Positions 1 through 13,100 of a stretch of 64,000 bases of DNA are shown one piece after another (the first letter of the stretch is position 1; every line of letters starts with the position of its first letter). Source of the stretch: Apostichopus japonicus (lineage: Eukaryota; Echinodermata; Holothuroidea; Aspidochirotida; Stichopodidae); NCBI RefSeq assembly GCF_037975245.1, contig NC_092582.1, positions 9,513,501-9,577,500 on the forward strand, read 5' to 3'. The translations under genes and the position numbers were made by a program. The notes beneath the pieces were generated by a model. The model worked only from the letters and a program-made list of their open reading frames with translations. It was not told where the DNA came from and did no database searches.

Positions 1-1461
1 TTAGCCATTTGCTTAAAAATGAAAACTGTGCTTAAAACATCAACTGGCTAAAATCCAGATACCACTAGCATTAACACTGCATTTGTAAAGTGTGGTAGCA
101 CATGCTGGAGTCAAGTTACATTGTGATGCTATTAGTATGCACATTGGTTCCTCAAAACTTATCAAGTTTTTTGTTGCACCTTCACAAAAGAGTTGGTGCA
201 AGTGTAAACCCTGCATTTTTGGCTAAAGTACAGATTATTGTGAGCTCCTTTTATAACTTATTCAGCCCTCCCCTCTCCCAACCCTTCCAATTGTCTGCCT
301 GTCTGTTAGATGGGTCAAATGCTAAAAGCTTTGCATCCCTACTGATCTTAGATGATTTGAAGTTTACATGTGTAGGTAAAGTAAAAACTGTGATCCATAT
401 TTTGACCAGTTTATTTATAGTAAAAAGTCTCAAGGATATCTTCCATCAACTTGGACTTGAAAACAACTTTGTCGTTCTACATTTAAAAAAAAAAACAGTT
501 TGTGTCCAGGACACACAGCAAAATTTCTGTACAAGTCAGCCATGTCAAGATTGATGAAACAGTACACATATAAATGCACCCACATATTAGTTACCATCTT
601 TAAATTGTTAACTTGGCCAACATATGAGTCATTCTTTAATGTTTTATCGTTGCTTAAACGTAATTTCCTATGAACTGAACTACAGCTTATGAATTCTCAC
701 AGCTCTGATCACTCTCTGGTATTTAGAATCAATCACTTAAGTTTGACTTCACTTTTGTCATCAGTTTCATTTCGGATGGGTTTATCAGGAGTGGACGATC
801 AGAGTGGATTGTCATATCTAGTAGAAGTAAAAAGTGTACTTTTTGACACTAGCCCTCATTGACCTGTGAAACACATCATTCACTCTGGGGTACCTTTGTA
901 TAACCTACTTTTCAGTTTGAATGTGTCCTTATTTGGTTATGCAATTATTTACCAAATCTGTAGATTCGAACATATACCCAACTCCAAACGAAAATACTCT
1001 TCTAACCAGTTTGGGTGGTAGAATGAGAAGGGGGGGGGGGTGGTTGTTGACTGGTACAATCATGACCAGTCGTTGAGGGGACCAGTACTGATAAGGTTGT
1101 CAGTTCACTCTTCTGTAAATGTGGTAGAGCAAGAGTGTTAGGAGACTCTGACTGATTGATTGAAGGATCTATTGATTGATAATAACTAAAACATCATGAT
1201 TTTATGTCAAATAGATCTGTAAAATTAAAGATGCCAAACAATTGTCAAAGATAAACTTATATGCAAAATATGAATAATGAGAAAGAAACAATTATATAGC
1301 TTCTTTTTTTTTACTTACCTATTAATGGAACCACCAACTGTAAAATCGTCTTAGATACTTAATTGTTACTTTGAAGTTTGTTTCATGTTTTTATTCTTTC
1401 TCATTGTAAATTCACAATCAAACAAATCTTGAAATCAAACATATTTTTTTGCCCTCTTTAG
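1..1461. other. Upstream intron or flank, no exon recognised
   Basis: I found no exon here. The first supported exon (1462) begins with two bases of a split codon, so an upstream exon must exist, and it probably lies before the window. Open frames in this stretch show no Ig or FN3 signature and no matching splice sites. It contains a G run near 1030. Confidence 0.5.
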
Positions 1462-1584
1462 GTGAGGGGGATCTATACTTCTCATCTGTCACGCAAGCTG
1501 ATGAAGGGGTGTATTTTTGTGTTGCAACTAATGAGTACGTTGAATCATCTCGTACATCAAGAACTGCTGTACTTGAAGTCAGGG
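1462..1584 (+). CDS. Receptor exon 1 of window: C-terminal half of Ig1
   Basis: The acceptor is ccctctttag and the donor is gtaagt. The exon encodes the end of an Ig domain with [13 protein letters not shown], the typical DxGxYxC F-strand. It starts with two bases of a split codon and ends in phase 1, the usual phase at Ig domain borders. Confidence 0.82.
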
Positions 1585-4127
1585 GTAAGTAACATGGTTA
1601 CTTCTAGTTCACTCTTTAACATACTGCCAACATAGAGTAGATCCACATAGCTAATATTGTATCAGCCTTGTGTTATATAAACAATAAAATTTTGAGGCTT
1701 TTGAGAACATCAGGGACTTGTAGCAAACTGTCCGTAATTGAACTTGTATTATAGCATAATGTCCTTGTACTTATCCTTGTGGATTTGTACTCGAAACTCC
1801 TACTTAAGGCATTTTGGGAGTCTAGTATAGACCCTTGGTAATTATTACCTATTTGTCCTCGAACTTGGAGTCATGTACTCATCCTCACACCAAGGGGAAT
1901 TGCATGTACTCATACTTGTGTTGTTGTCCTCGTGCTCGAACCAAAGGGGAAGTAAACATGTACTCATACTGCACTCATGTCGTTGTACTAGTACTTACAG
2001 CAATGGGGAATTATATGTGTACCTGTACAGTATGTTGTTGTACTCATACTCGTAGTAGTACTCCAACCAAGCTGGAATTGTATGTGTACTCATTCCCATA
2101 CTGTCGTACTGGTACTCATACACACACCAAGGGAAATTATATGTGTACTCATGCTTGTTCTGTGTTTGTACTCTTACTGTACTTCTATGATGTGTTGAAG
2201 AATCAGAATTGGATGTTTCTGCATCATAAACCAGTAAGAATCATGACCAGAAATGGTTATATCACCTTCCAGATGAGAAACACACAATAACTCTTCTAAA
2301 TATTGGGTTAGTTACTAGATGGGGAACATATTTGGTTTGGGCTATTCGGGTATTGATGGGAAATGAGCCTTGACAAACAGATCATGCAGTTAAAGCAATA
2401 AATTAGTTTTGCTCTTATTTAGTTACGTGTCGGATGTCATTCAAACTATATATACGGAAGCAATGATCTCCTGTGTTTAGGAGGAGGTCGTGAGGTGGTG
2501 GAGGTGGTGGTGAGGTGGTAAGAGGGGTCAATGTGGACTCACCTCCCCCCTTCTTGAAGCAAGATCCTTATGTTGAAGTTACTGTGGCTCAACACATGTC
2601 ATTCTCTCATTTCAAAGTATTCAGTTTCTTGGTCTCTTTATTTTGTGCCATTTTTTCAGGCTAGATCTTCATGTAACCGTTACTAATTTTTTTTTATTCT
2701 TATTATTATTATAATTTTTTTTTAATGTATAACCACTTTCTTGTTTTCATTTTTCTAATAGCTGGTGCTTTAATTACGACTCCACCAACAAACACAGAGG
2801 TGGTACTTGGCGACGACCTCTCATTGACCTGTGCTGCAAGTGGTGACCCTGATCCCACCCTAAGATGGTTGAAAGATAATGTTGAAGTCATGGTTGGACA
2901 AAGAGTAACCATAGGGTAAGTCACATGATCAGTCTTTCATATTGATGCTGTTTAATTGTTTTATTAAACTGTTACTTAATTTTTCTACATATAACCAAAT
3001 TTTAAATCTTTTACAATGCTCGAATAGAAAATGGGAAAGTGGTAAATTAGTATTTTGAAAGTGTATAGATGCTATTTGGTTTTGATAGCTCTTACGTTTT
3101 GAGAAATTTTGATAGATATCTTGAGAGTGAAAAAATTTATGATGTTGCAAATGTCAAGCTTATTAAGCTTTTTTTCATAAATTATTCTAATCACCATTTT
3201 TTTTTTCTTTCACAGGGACACTGGGGGACTGTTGCATATAATCGGTATGAACAGTTTAGACCGTGGTACATACACTTGTGAGGCTAAAAATGATTACGGC
3301 ATGGACACAGAGTCTGTTTTTGTAAATGTTCTAGGTGAGTGAGTTACTTCATGATGCAGAGAGCACCTGGCCCTCAACAAAAATAGTCAAAAGCTTTCTG
3401 GAAAATCTTGTAAATATTTAGTGACGTATTTGTGCTATGCCATGTTCATCAAATGCACCAGTAAATATCTCAAGGTTCACTAGAAAAGGCTGGCAAAGAC
3501 ACATGGCAGCCTCTTCTTTATCTACCAGATGTGGTGTAGTTTAACCTTGAGTGGTTTTTAGCTTTACAGTAAAGAAAAGGTTTGGAACTCTGAAGTAGAG
3601 TTTGAAGTATTTACTCATGAGGCAAGAGTCACATTACTTTAATTGCAGCATCTTGGGTTGGAATATGCTTAATTTTTTATGCTTAGTTGCATAGTGAAAG
3701 ACAAATATTGAAGTCAAAAGTATTAATTTATTGATGGTTAATTCATGATAAACTTTTGATGTTCATTTTGAGAAATTTCTCAAATGCAATATTTGTCCGC
3801 TTTCTAATATTCAGAAAGGTACTGACCAGTTTACAACTTGTTAGATTTGCTTATACCTAGCTATCAAATGCACCCTTTCTGATGTCCAGATGTCATGATT
3901 AAATAATAGCTACAGTAGTTTGGCTGATTAGGATCAAGAACCATACATGACTGTTCTGTCAGTTCTAGAAAAACATCCAAAGGTTTAATATGTACAACAA
4001 CAACAACAATTTGGCGTGTAATCACACATCAATAACAACAGAATGCATTGTTTCAGTGATTTTAAACATTTTTGTGTGTTTTTCGATCCCTTCTTCGCAT
4101 CACCATGTTTGGTTCCTTCACAAGTAT

Positions 4128-4169
<42 letters not shown>

Positions 4170-7100
4170 CAAAAACAAACATCACTTGGAAACAAGTTTG
4201 AAAAAACAGGAAAAAAACCTGTTTCTGAGGCTCTCATCAATTCAGTTTGCTTTTTGGATCTGTAAATCTCCTACGTGAGTCAACCACCTCTTTTGTGTTT
4301 TTAAGACATCTAATGCCAGCTGTAAAATCTATTTTGGTCTCTGGTTCAGTTCAGCTGACATTTTCCTGCTGATAATATTGTGACAGTCATAAATTGGATT
4401 CAGCCTCAAGGGTATGTAAACTCATAAAAACTGCAATTACACAAATAAAACTGTTTTCCATAGTTTTCCCATTTCTCACGTTTATCTTTCTGCTATTGCT
4501 TTAATAAACAAGTAAAAAAGCATCAAGAGTTTAGACTGTAAACTACTTTCAAAGTTTTATATAAATTTGTAGGATTCTTATGTTGTCTTCTTTCATTCTT
4601 TATCTCTTGCTAACAAAAAGTTTGCGCTCTGTATCTACATGATTCATTTGCATTTGATAAAGTTAGAAAGATTTTGAGAGAGAGGACAGAAATTTTGTCA
4701 TGAACAGGATTCCAAACATTGTCCTCCAGGATTAAACTCATGAGGCGAGTGGTTCGTAGACTGTTCTTGTCAAAGATTTCTCGGCTCTTTCAGAACAGGT
4801 ATATAAATTCCCAGTGTTTTTTCCATTGTGAATTAAGACACAAAACCCAATCGGAGACAGTCGGACATACATCCATCAACAAATGAAATAAACAAAAGCA
4901 GATTAATTTACTCGGCTTTGAATGTCTCTCAAGAAGAAAATGATTGACATGATGTTTTAACGGTGTAAATTCTTAGCTTTTCAGTTTTGGCAGAATTGTT
5001 CCATTGTATCTGAGATCATTGCATATGTATTGTATAGATGTTTTATATTGAAAAAGACCTCTAGTGTGTCTGTGGTACCAAATCATTATCAACAACTAGA
5101 GTTTTAGTTCTTAAATGTTACTCTTTTCTATCCTCAAAAATTGGAGAAAAGTTAACAATTTTTTTTTTTAAATTTTCATTTTTTCTAGTTCCACCACGGC
5201 TAGTTTCGTCACCACTCGATCTCGGTACAGGGATCGGTACATCAATATTAATGCCCTGTCGTGTGATAGCTGAGCCACCAGCAACCGTGTCGTGGTTCAA
5301 AGATGGGGAAGAGTTGACCTTTGACCCTCCTGGAAGCCATTATCAGAAAACAACTGATGGGCTCTTCATCTCTGATGTACAGCTGTCAGACAATGGTGTT
5401 TACCTCTGTATGGCCGAGAATAAAGTCGGTATTCTGGAAGCGAATGGAACAATTACAGTTGAAAGTGAGTGGCCCTCGTTTCTATACCTATATATATATA
5501 TATCTTAAGTGAATTTACACCAATTTACATGCATAAAAGAATAAAAGGATTGTATCAAATATAAAAGAATTGTGTTAAATATATATTGTAATGTTTGTCA
5601 CAGTGTTTTCAAATAGTGAAAGCCTGTTTTCAGACTCATACCTCGGAATGGGCATGATTTAAGTTTAAATATATTTCATTTATTAGTAAGGTCCCTTTGT
5701 GGGATCAATTGTATGTCTTATTGTGAAATGTAAAACATTCAACATCATACTTGAAGACATCATGTCACAGGACATGGGAGCACTCCTCAGTGTTTGTAAT
5801 CAGCAAAGATAACATTGTGTTCCTGCAGTTGATCAACTAAGCAAAAATCTGTTCTAGCTAAAAGAGATTCCTTTGCTCTCCCAACATATCATACCATTTT
5901 CTATAGTTTCTGTTTTTCATTCACTATGTAGTACATAACTCAGAGCCTAGTAGCAATGACAAATGTATATAAGTTTGGCTTGACTGTCAGTCCTATTCAA
6001 ATTTGCTTCTCTTGAAACCAAAGCTAAATTGTCAGATCAAGATAAAAGTTGACAACTCTTCTGAACCTGGAAGCCTTTTTATTCAAAGGCATCCTAAGAC
6101 ATCTAATTTAGAAGTTTATTGAGACTGTCAGGTGGATTTGATTAGCTATGTTGCCTTAGGGAGGGATAACCTGGATCTAATCTATACATCTTGTTTCTAA
6201 TTAACAGTAAGAGTTATTCATAAAGTCCCTCAGGTGATACAGTGTGTATTGTTCACACCATCAATGCATGTCAAAGATTTTTCTCTTTGCCGATATGCCA
6301 GACTATTTCGCTTATTTGTGTTGTTCACTAATTACGACACACAGGAAGTTGTAACTTGTCTAAATGCCTGTTTGAACCTCTAACGTAATTTTGAACAGGA
6401 AATTATACATCTCGTACAATTACCTCAAAAGAAGTCGATAACTTATGGATTTCATCCACAGTGAGGTGTCGTTGAAATCTTCATATTTGTCCCTTTTCCA
6501 TGTTCTCTTAGTGTTTAGAAAGTTAATTTGATTTCCCTTAAAACTGATTAAATTAATTTCCATTTTACAGATCGTATCAATAAGAGTTAAGTTCACGTCA
6601 CGTTTTTTAATAAGGTGAGAAGTTTCTCCACTGATCTAAGGAAATGTTAGCTGTCTGGAGTTGTGGAATCATAATGTATTTTCATCCTTGTTAGCCATTT
6701 GGTTTTCTTTGAATAAATTTGAATGATTATGAAGAGCTCCATCTTTGTGAGAAATTAAAGACATGAGTATTTTTGGTGAAAGTTCCTGCTATGAGAGATG
6801 CCCTGAAATTAAATTGTTCAACAAAGGGTTCTGTGTTAAGACAATAAGAACATTATTCCCGTAGATAGAAACTGCAACAATTATGCAGAGAAGGAAAAGA
6901 GGATCTTGACCTTCACCTTGCCTCTTTAGCCTGTATTAGTTGTTTATTGATTATTAAATTATCAGCATTTTCCAGATCATTAAACGACTAAATTCAGATC
7001 ATGGAATGCTACTTAATATAAATTTGATTATATCATTTAAAAAGAAAAAAAATTATTTTCCCCCTCATCGTCATCATCAGCTGTACCAGTGTTTTCTCAA

Positions 7101-10100
7101 GGACCAGAGAATCAAACTGTGAGCGAAGGTTCTGTGGTGACATTCCATTGTATGGCCGAGGGCGTTCCACCACCCACCATTTCCTGGGCTTATAACCATG
7201 GTTCTCTACCCTCTGGTAGTGGCCTCTCCATGAGCCATCAAGTGTTGACAATTCCGTTAGCTACGAGAGACCTGAATGGCATGTATACGTGTAGAGCTGA
7301 AAACTCACAGGGATTGATAAGGAAGGACGCGTATCTCAGTGTTCAGAGTAAGTCTTTCAGTTAACTACAAATTCTTAATCGATTGACAATTAACTCATCA
7401 GTCTTTCATTTGGTTTTCCGTTTCACTTTCATCGACGCTGCCTGTTGTGAGCTTTTTCTGTTTCCCAATCAATACAAGACATTGTATGACAATCATTTAG
7501 GACAGAGGGAGGGATGGATTTTTTATTTACAAATTAGGGCAAAGAAATATTGTCCTTTGTAGTCCTCAGCCTCCTTGCCTATTCTTTTATCAATCTGAAT
7601 TTTAGAATTTACAATGTCATATTTCCAATTTGTTGAAGACTTTAGACCTGCACCAGAAAACACATTGTAAATATGCAAACTTCATGATAAAAATAGGAGT
7701 TTTCTCCTTTTGTCATCCACTATGAGTTTTATGGAGTATGAAGTGTTAGTTCCAGTTAATTAAAAGATCACATTTTTGTGTCATGAATACAGTAGTGGTC
7801 TTCAACATAATTTATAACATTTTTGTCACCAAGGACCCAGAGAAGCACTTTGTATGATATCAAATGTTTTCCCAACAATGCCGGCGGTTCTTCCTGCTTT
7901 GGGGAAAACATTGATCAAAACAATTTGTTTGGAAAGTCCCATGATATAACAAAATTCTGGGGTTTTTATTTGGCAAAATGTGGTGTTTAAAAAGTTTGTT
8001 ACTAGAGCATACCTTACAGTAGACACACATGAACTGTGTATGAATTTTACAACACAAAAAAAACAACACACTAGCATGCAGTGTTGTACTATAATTGAAG
8101 ACGAGTGATAAAATTCAATATGAAATACAAACAAACATCGCAGGAACAAATGAGGTATTCCAGGGCAGTTACTTTTATTCTTTCAAGCTTAAAATCTATA
8201 TGTTTTTTTTTATAATTGCACGAGAAGGGTTTTGATATGAAAGTGATAACATGTGTCTAACAGAATTAACTAACACACCTCAAACACAGCTTTTTGGACT
8301 TGCTATAAGGTCAGCTAAAGTTGCTGTTCATTCCTTTTCTGGCAATGACACCATCTCTAGGTCAGGGTTAGTGGACAGGGAATGTATCTGCTTTTAATTT
8401 TTTAGCTGATGGAGAAAGAGAAAACCTGATTATATATATTGTCTCTTTCATACACAATATTTCTTGTTAAATCTAGCAAACCTGTTTTGAGGTTTTATGG
8501 TTACTTTACAAACATTACTTTACAAACGTTTGTGAGTTGACAACACTTTTGGTTCATTGTCCAACAGTAAGAGTGCTTTCCTAAATAGCGACAAATTTAA
8601 TCACCAATTAAGGTGATCATTTGCAGTTATTAGTTGATTCTAAAAAGATTATTATCCAGTTGTCAAAGTGGCTATTTGCAGGAAAACAACCGTCACATGT
8701 TTTTGTGGTTGGATATTGGCCTGGATATTGAACCCAATTGTTCTACACCAAATGTGTTTAAGGCCAGGAAGTACCATCAACAAATTTCTTTACCAACAAT
8801 CAAATATTATTTCCTGCAATTAATCAACTTCATCCCTGAACTTTTGTATTTTAAAATTTAAGATATACCTCAATGGAGGAACTTTTATTTTTCGAGGGAG
8901 CTGTTTCAGTTTAAACCTCATCATATCATAATCTCTGTACTTTGAATACTAAAGGCACTGAAGACTAGCCCCAAACCGCGTGCGGCCATCTGAAAAAGAT
9001 AACTTTCTGTTGCTTGCAAGTGACGTTTTGTTCGTGTCGCTACAAAATGCAGACAGTAATGAAATGTGATACCTTGTTATCTTTAGCTGGACCTAAGGAT
9101 GTCCATCGCTGTATCGTTCATACACTGTGCTGTGGGTATTGACCGCAGCTGTATGTATTGACTGTACACTAGTGTCTAAGTACCGACGGTGGCAAGCTGT
9201 GTGCGTACTTTCTGGGACCTATGGTGGTGTCTAAAACTTCTGTTACACCTCATTCGAAACTAGGTCAGATTACCGGCATAAGACGTTTCTTTTTGCGCGA
9301 GTCTTCACACCCTTGAAGCTTTCACTTCACTATTTCAGGTCCTCCTGTACTTCAGCCAATCATGAATGTAACAGCCGACACTGACGAGACGGTTTCAGCC
9401 ATCTGTGATTCTCTTCATGGATTTCCTGACCTGACTTTCTCTTGGTTGAAGGAAACCAACATCCTCACAGCCAGTGGTGACCATGTGCAGTTTCCTCAGC
9501 CAAATGAATTAAGGATCAAACTTCAAGGCAATGAAGATCAAGGTAAAAGAAGTAAAAAGAAAAATAATCTGACCTTGGCTCTCTGAATCAAAATGTTTGT
9601 CGGTTTCTATAATTTATTAAAGAGCAGTTGATTGCCCTTGCAGTGTAGTTTCCTCTTGTCACACCCGAGTGCAAAATGTGTTGTTAACATTACATTGATA
9701 TCACAACAGATGTTTAACACTTTGAAAAGTACCACCGTTCAAATGACACAGATACAATTTTCATAGCAGATAGCCTACCCTACTTGAATAATCAGGGCTG
9801 TAGTTGAAATTGTTAGAACTAGAAAAAACGATATCTCCTCTGATTTTGTTTTGGAAGGAGTTATTGTTCATTCAAAATTCTCGTTGACTTAATCTGTTGA
9901 GAGAACTCGGTAGTAAAGAAGTAGTACAGAAATGTAACTTTACTAATGAAATACGACCAAGATGTTTTAAGTGATCATGACTGACAGTTGGTGTAGCCAA
10001 CCTCCCCACCCCTCCCCCCCCCAAAAAAAAGAAGCACACCCTCATGAAATGTTAGCATTTTAATATTGGCTCTGTGAATTGCTGCTTCCCTATGTACATT

Positions 10101-13100
10101 CAAGCAACAAATTGCATCTCATTACTTTAGGTGCATAGCCATATTAAGGGTTAACAACAAGTTACTGGTGCATAGTTTTATACCTAAGTTCTGGCCAAGA
10201 ATGTAAGATTTGCTGGTGTTTAAGTGACCCATCCTAACAGTGGACGTTAAATTCATAGTCTGCTTCATTTATGCAAAGTAGGACTATCCTGAGGTAACTG
10301 TTACACCTAGAATGAAAATGTTATACAGTAAGTCTCAGCTAGGCCTGAGTTTATATACACCTGCCATGATGAGGATAAATGATAAGGAAAAGACTGTGGA
10401 GGTAAAAAGCTTCGAAAATGGCCTCCACATCCTAGGCTGACCCTTTGAAGCAAATCAGTTCCAGGAAAAATCATCTTATTAAGGATGTGGGTTGAAATAC
10501 TGAGATTTTCCCCCTTCTTTGTTTTTTTTGGTCGTCCATGGTAAATAATTATGCTCATAAAAGTTGTGTTTGATTTGATTCAATGTTCATTTGATTTCCT
10601 TCCTTTTCATTGTTTACAGGCTGGTATACCTGTGTAGCTACCAATGCACTTGGAAGTGCAAGAGAAAAATTTTACATATCTGTTCTTGGTGAGTATTTTA
10701 TCGTTTTAAATTCTGGATTAAACCTTTCAATCTCACCTATTCCAACCTGTAAAGGTTCAACAGTTTCGTTTTGTGGTTTTTTGGTAAAAAAGTTGGTAAT
10801 GGCAAAAAAGGCAAATCTTTTATAATATCAAGCATTTTATGAGGTAACTTTTATTTTTCCTACGATTCTTAAATTTTACTGGAGACAAAATGTTAAGGGT
10901 TGAATTTAAATTTAACTTAATATGTGGTACGACCCTGTGAATTAAAGTACATCACCTTGGAAAGGAAAAGATGAGGGTCAATTTCCATTTGCAAACTGTC
11001 TGAAAAATATGATTGAAAAGAGTAAACCTGGATTTTTTTATAATGAATGCACCAAGTAAATGTATTATTTAATTGATTGAGTATTGCAATTGACTTTGAG
11101 TAATTAGGTGCTATATAATATTGTTTTGATTGCTTGATGGAAGGACATTTATGTTCAGATGAATGTATCATAAATATGATGTGCTGAATGTCTGTTAACA
11201 AGACATTTGTGTTTGTGAAACTGAAAAACCAAGAGTTGAAATCCAGTCATTGACCGTAATCATACGTGTTACTCTCGGAATGTTAATCTATTTATCATAT
11301 TTGTAAAGTATCAGTAGGATCCTGTTTATCAGACACAGGTAATGACATTTAAATATTGAATTGTAAACAGGAGAAAGAAATTTGGCACTGTAGGATTCAA
11401 GCATAAACTCAGGTGTTCAAGTCCTCTCCGGTTGATCGATTTTTGCAATATCTTTCTGGGTCGTGCTCGTGAGAAGTGGTTGCAACTTACGACTGATGTG
11501 GAGCATGTCCTTGTTTTGCTTAATAAAACCAGCCAAACATAGACAGATTGTAAGAGACATACAGAATTACTTTTTTATTTCTTTTCTTTTAAAATACACA
11601 TGTAAGCTAATAATAAACAGATCTAGCAATGATCTCTATTTTGAGGTTGATCAATTTTTGCAATATCTTTCTCGGTCGTGCTCGTGAGAAGTTGTTGCAA
11701 CTTATGACTGATGTGGAGCATGTCCTTGTTTTGCTTAATAAAACCAGCCAAACATAGACAGATTGTAAGAGACATACAGAATTACTTTTTTATTTCTTTT
11801 CTTTTAAAATACACATGTAAGCTAATAATAACAGATCTACTGTAGCAATGATCTCTATTTTGAGGTTGATCAATTTTTGCAATATCTTTCTCGGTCGTTC
11901 TCGTGAGAAGTTGTTGCAACTTATGACTGATGTGGAGCACATCCTTGTTTTGCTTAAGAAAACCAGAAAAACATAGACAGATTGTAAAAGACGTACAGAA
12001 TTGATTTTTTTTTTTTTTTTTTTTAAATACACATGTAAGCTAATAATAAACAGATGTAGCAATGAAATTTTGAATGTGCGAAAAAATGCACAAATTAAAA
12101 GAAAATATAAGAAATTTTGCTGGAGAGCTTGCATTCCCTCCTTTCACTGACTTAAATCCTGTCCTAAACGAAGTGTATTCTAAGTTTCCTTGTTTACATT
12201 AGTATCTCAAAAACGGAAAATATGGATAAATCTAGGAACCTTGGGAAAGGCAGTGAATAGGAAGATGTTGACTTTTCTCTGTTTCTTGGTATTTTTATGA
12301 TCAGAATGGCAGAACCTATCACCCTTTCATACCCAATAGGTTCAGCCACTTGCGACCTTCAAGGATTCAATAAATATATCCACAGTTGTTGTTTTTAGAT
12401 TCTTAAGAGTGGATCAGATCAAAATATCATTAAGATATGAAATGATCATAGAAAATATCCAAAAATATTGACACAAGAATTTACTGTCAGCTGTTTAATG
12501 CATGAAAAGATCTTTATAGCTGAGCATGAAGCAGAATTAGGATCAGATTTACCATTATAGGGGAAGTAGGGGCATAAATCAGTGTTAGAAATTTACAAGA
12601 ATTTTGTTAAGTTTTTCTATTTTATTTTTTATTATTTTGGTTTGTGAAATGAAGTGATAAAAAAATGGTTATTCTGATGTTATGTTAGAATTAAAAAGTA
12701 GGCAGTTTTTTCCCCTTTTTTTGGGGTGGGAGGTGGGTAAAGTATTACTGGGTCCTTTTTTTGGGGTGGGAGGTGGGGTAAAGTATGACTGGGTCCTTTT
12801 TTTGGGGTGGGAGGTGGGGTAAAGTATGACTGGGTCCTTTTTTGGGGTGGGAGGTGGGGGAAGTATGACTGGTATGTTCTTTCACCTCTTTCCATGTTAT
12901 TTCATGACTGCGGAGCAACAATGAATGTCGCATCGAAACAAGATCTCAAAAAGTTACATTATATGGCTTTACAATACACCATGTTGCATTTGCTTTTACT
13001 CTTAGATATTCCACAAGTACCTGAAATTCTAGATGTTATAGCACTAACAGAGACTAGCCTTTTGGTCACATGGGATGCTGGAGCATATCCTGAAGATACG

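Noticed and set aside
1835-2290. 151-codon open frame rich in Cys, Thr and Tyr
   Set aside because: It lies in a degenerate tandem repeat; overlapping frames are equally open and no domain is present.
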